Shown piece after piece: positions 8,261-8,592 of a stretch of DNA of 8,592 nt. Source of the stretch: Deltaproteobacteria bacterium (GTDB taxonomy: Bacteria; Desulfobacterota; Binatia; UBA9968; CAXXLF01). The notes under the pieces are model-generated. The model saw only the letters and a program-made list of their open reading frames with translations. It did no database searches and was not told the DNA's origin. Position numbers and translations under genes: made by a program. Numbering within the stretch: position 1 is the stretch's first letter; each line of letters begins with the position of its first letter. Location of the stretch: contig JACZXR010000074.1 of assembly GCA_022571535.1 (NCBI GenBank), forward strand, positions 1 through 8,592. The letters run 5' to 3'.

Positions 8261-8409
8261 GAGAACTTCTTGCAACAATGCTAAGTCAACTATTTCCGTG
8301 GCCGGCAACCATCGCAGGCCGTGCACGCTGTGACTGATGTCAATCTCCTTCTGGATGGAGTCAACGCTCAGGTCGGTCGACCAGTTGGGGCCATGGAGCT
8401 TATGTAAAG

Positions 8410-8592
8410 ATGTTTTTATCTCAGACCGCCGAGTATGCACTTCGTTCAATGGCCTGGTTGGCGACGGCTCCAACGGATGAACCGGTTCGTGCGTCGGACC
8501 TTTCTGTCGCGACGGGGATTCCGAACCACTACTTGTCGAAGGTTTTGCGACGTTTAGTGGTCGCGAATTTGTTGAAATCGCAGAAGGGGCAG
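8410..8592 (+). CDS. Rrf2 family transcriptional regulator, N-terminal part
   Basis: The first 61 codons are in the window and the gene runs off the right edge. The protein starts MFLSQTAEYALRSMAWLA, closely matching the Rrf2 start (M-x-L-S-x-x-x-x-YALRA-x-x-x-LA). A winged-helix recognition region follows, with the conserved helix-turn-helix segment ASDLSVATGIPNHYLSKVLRRL (residues 28-49) and then LLKSQKGQ leading to the wing. Family members are about 130-170 residues and often bind a 2Fe-2S cluster or sense iron, nitric oxide or redox state through three cysteines in the C-terminal half. That half is outside the window, so the ligand cannot be judged. ATG 8410 fits the family's short N-terminus; GGAG at 8395-8398 is a loosely spaced ribosome binding site. 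The gene is divergent from the secreted-protein operon. Confidence 0.9.
   Translation, partial: MFLSQTAEYALRSMAWLATAPTDEPVRASDLSVATGIPNHYLSKVLRRLVVANLLKSQKGQ

Larger units (their letters stand above)
7524..8409. other. Long intergenic region without a convincing gene
   Basis: Almost 900 bp separate the secreted operon from the divergent Rrf2 gene. No frame over about 60 codons with a supported start was found. It contains an inverted repeat AAGTTGC/GCAACTT (7609-7615 with 7635-7641), two short overlapping open frames (7782-7865 and 7862-7999), a tandem 10-mer, a 68-nt long hairpin and repeated AGGTGA hexamers. A frame open from 8151 to a TGA at about 8333 lacks a good start. Base composition is more AT-rich than the flanking genes. 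It may contain a decayed gene, a non-coding RNA or only regulatory DNA. Confidence 0.45.

Overview
The window looks like a chromosomal segment of a Gram-negative bacterium, possibly an anaerobe of the former Deltaproteobacteria (Desulfobacterota). That placement is an inference from a mid-GC sequence, AGGAGG-type ribosome binding sites, a fumarate-reductase-like flavoprotein beside an ornithine-cyclodeaminase-family enzyme, and large exported beta-sandwich proteins. No rRNA, tRNA, CRISPR array, transposase or integrase gene was recognised.

Left half, + strand: a soluble FAD-dependent oxidoreductase (254-1759) ends in its own intrinsic terminator. Next comes a divergent ornithine cyclodeaminase/mu-crystallin family protein (1858-2919), and 55 bp later hemW, a radical SAM heme chaperone (2975-4144). 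The first two are plausibly a small-molecule redox pair of unknown substrate. HemW is a housekeeping cofactor protein that may only share transcription with its neighbour.

Middle and right, - strand: a two-gene operon of exported proteins converges on hemW at a bidirectional terminator (about 4221-4266). The first gene (7356 to 6946) encodes a 136-residue secreted protein of unknown family. The second (6943 to 4289) encodes an 884-residue secreted modular protein with several N-terminal beta-sandwich modules, two tandem Ig-like modules of about 93 residues, a Gly-rich C-terminal domain and a lysine-rich tail. The genes are 2 bp apart, and the second has a perfect AGGAGG inside the end of the first. 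Just upstream is an unlisted 29-codon leader ORF (7442 to 7353) with its own AGGAGG. Its stop overlaps the start of the 136-residue gene. A CACCTCC segment further upstream can either form a local hairpin or pair with the leader's Shine-Dalgarno. This leader is the most interesting regulatory signal in the window.

From about 7524 to 8409 there is almost 900 bp without a convincing gene. It holds a 68-nt long imperfect hairpin (7990-8057), a tandem TGTAGCTAAT repeat, repeated AGGTGA hexamers and short open frames that may be coding debris. At the right edge the first 61 codons of an Rrf2-family transcriptional regulator (8410 onward) run out of the window.
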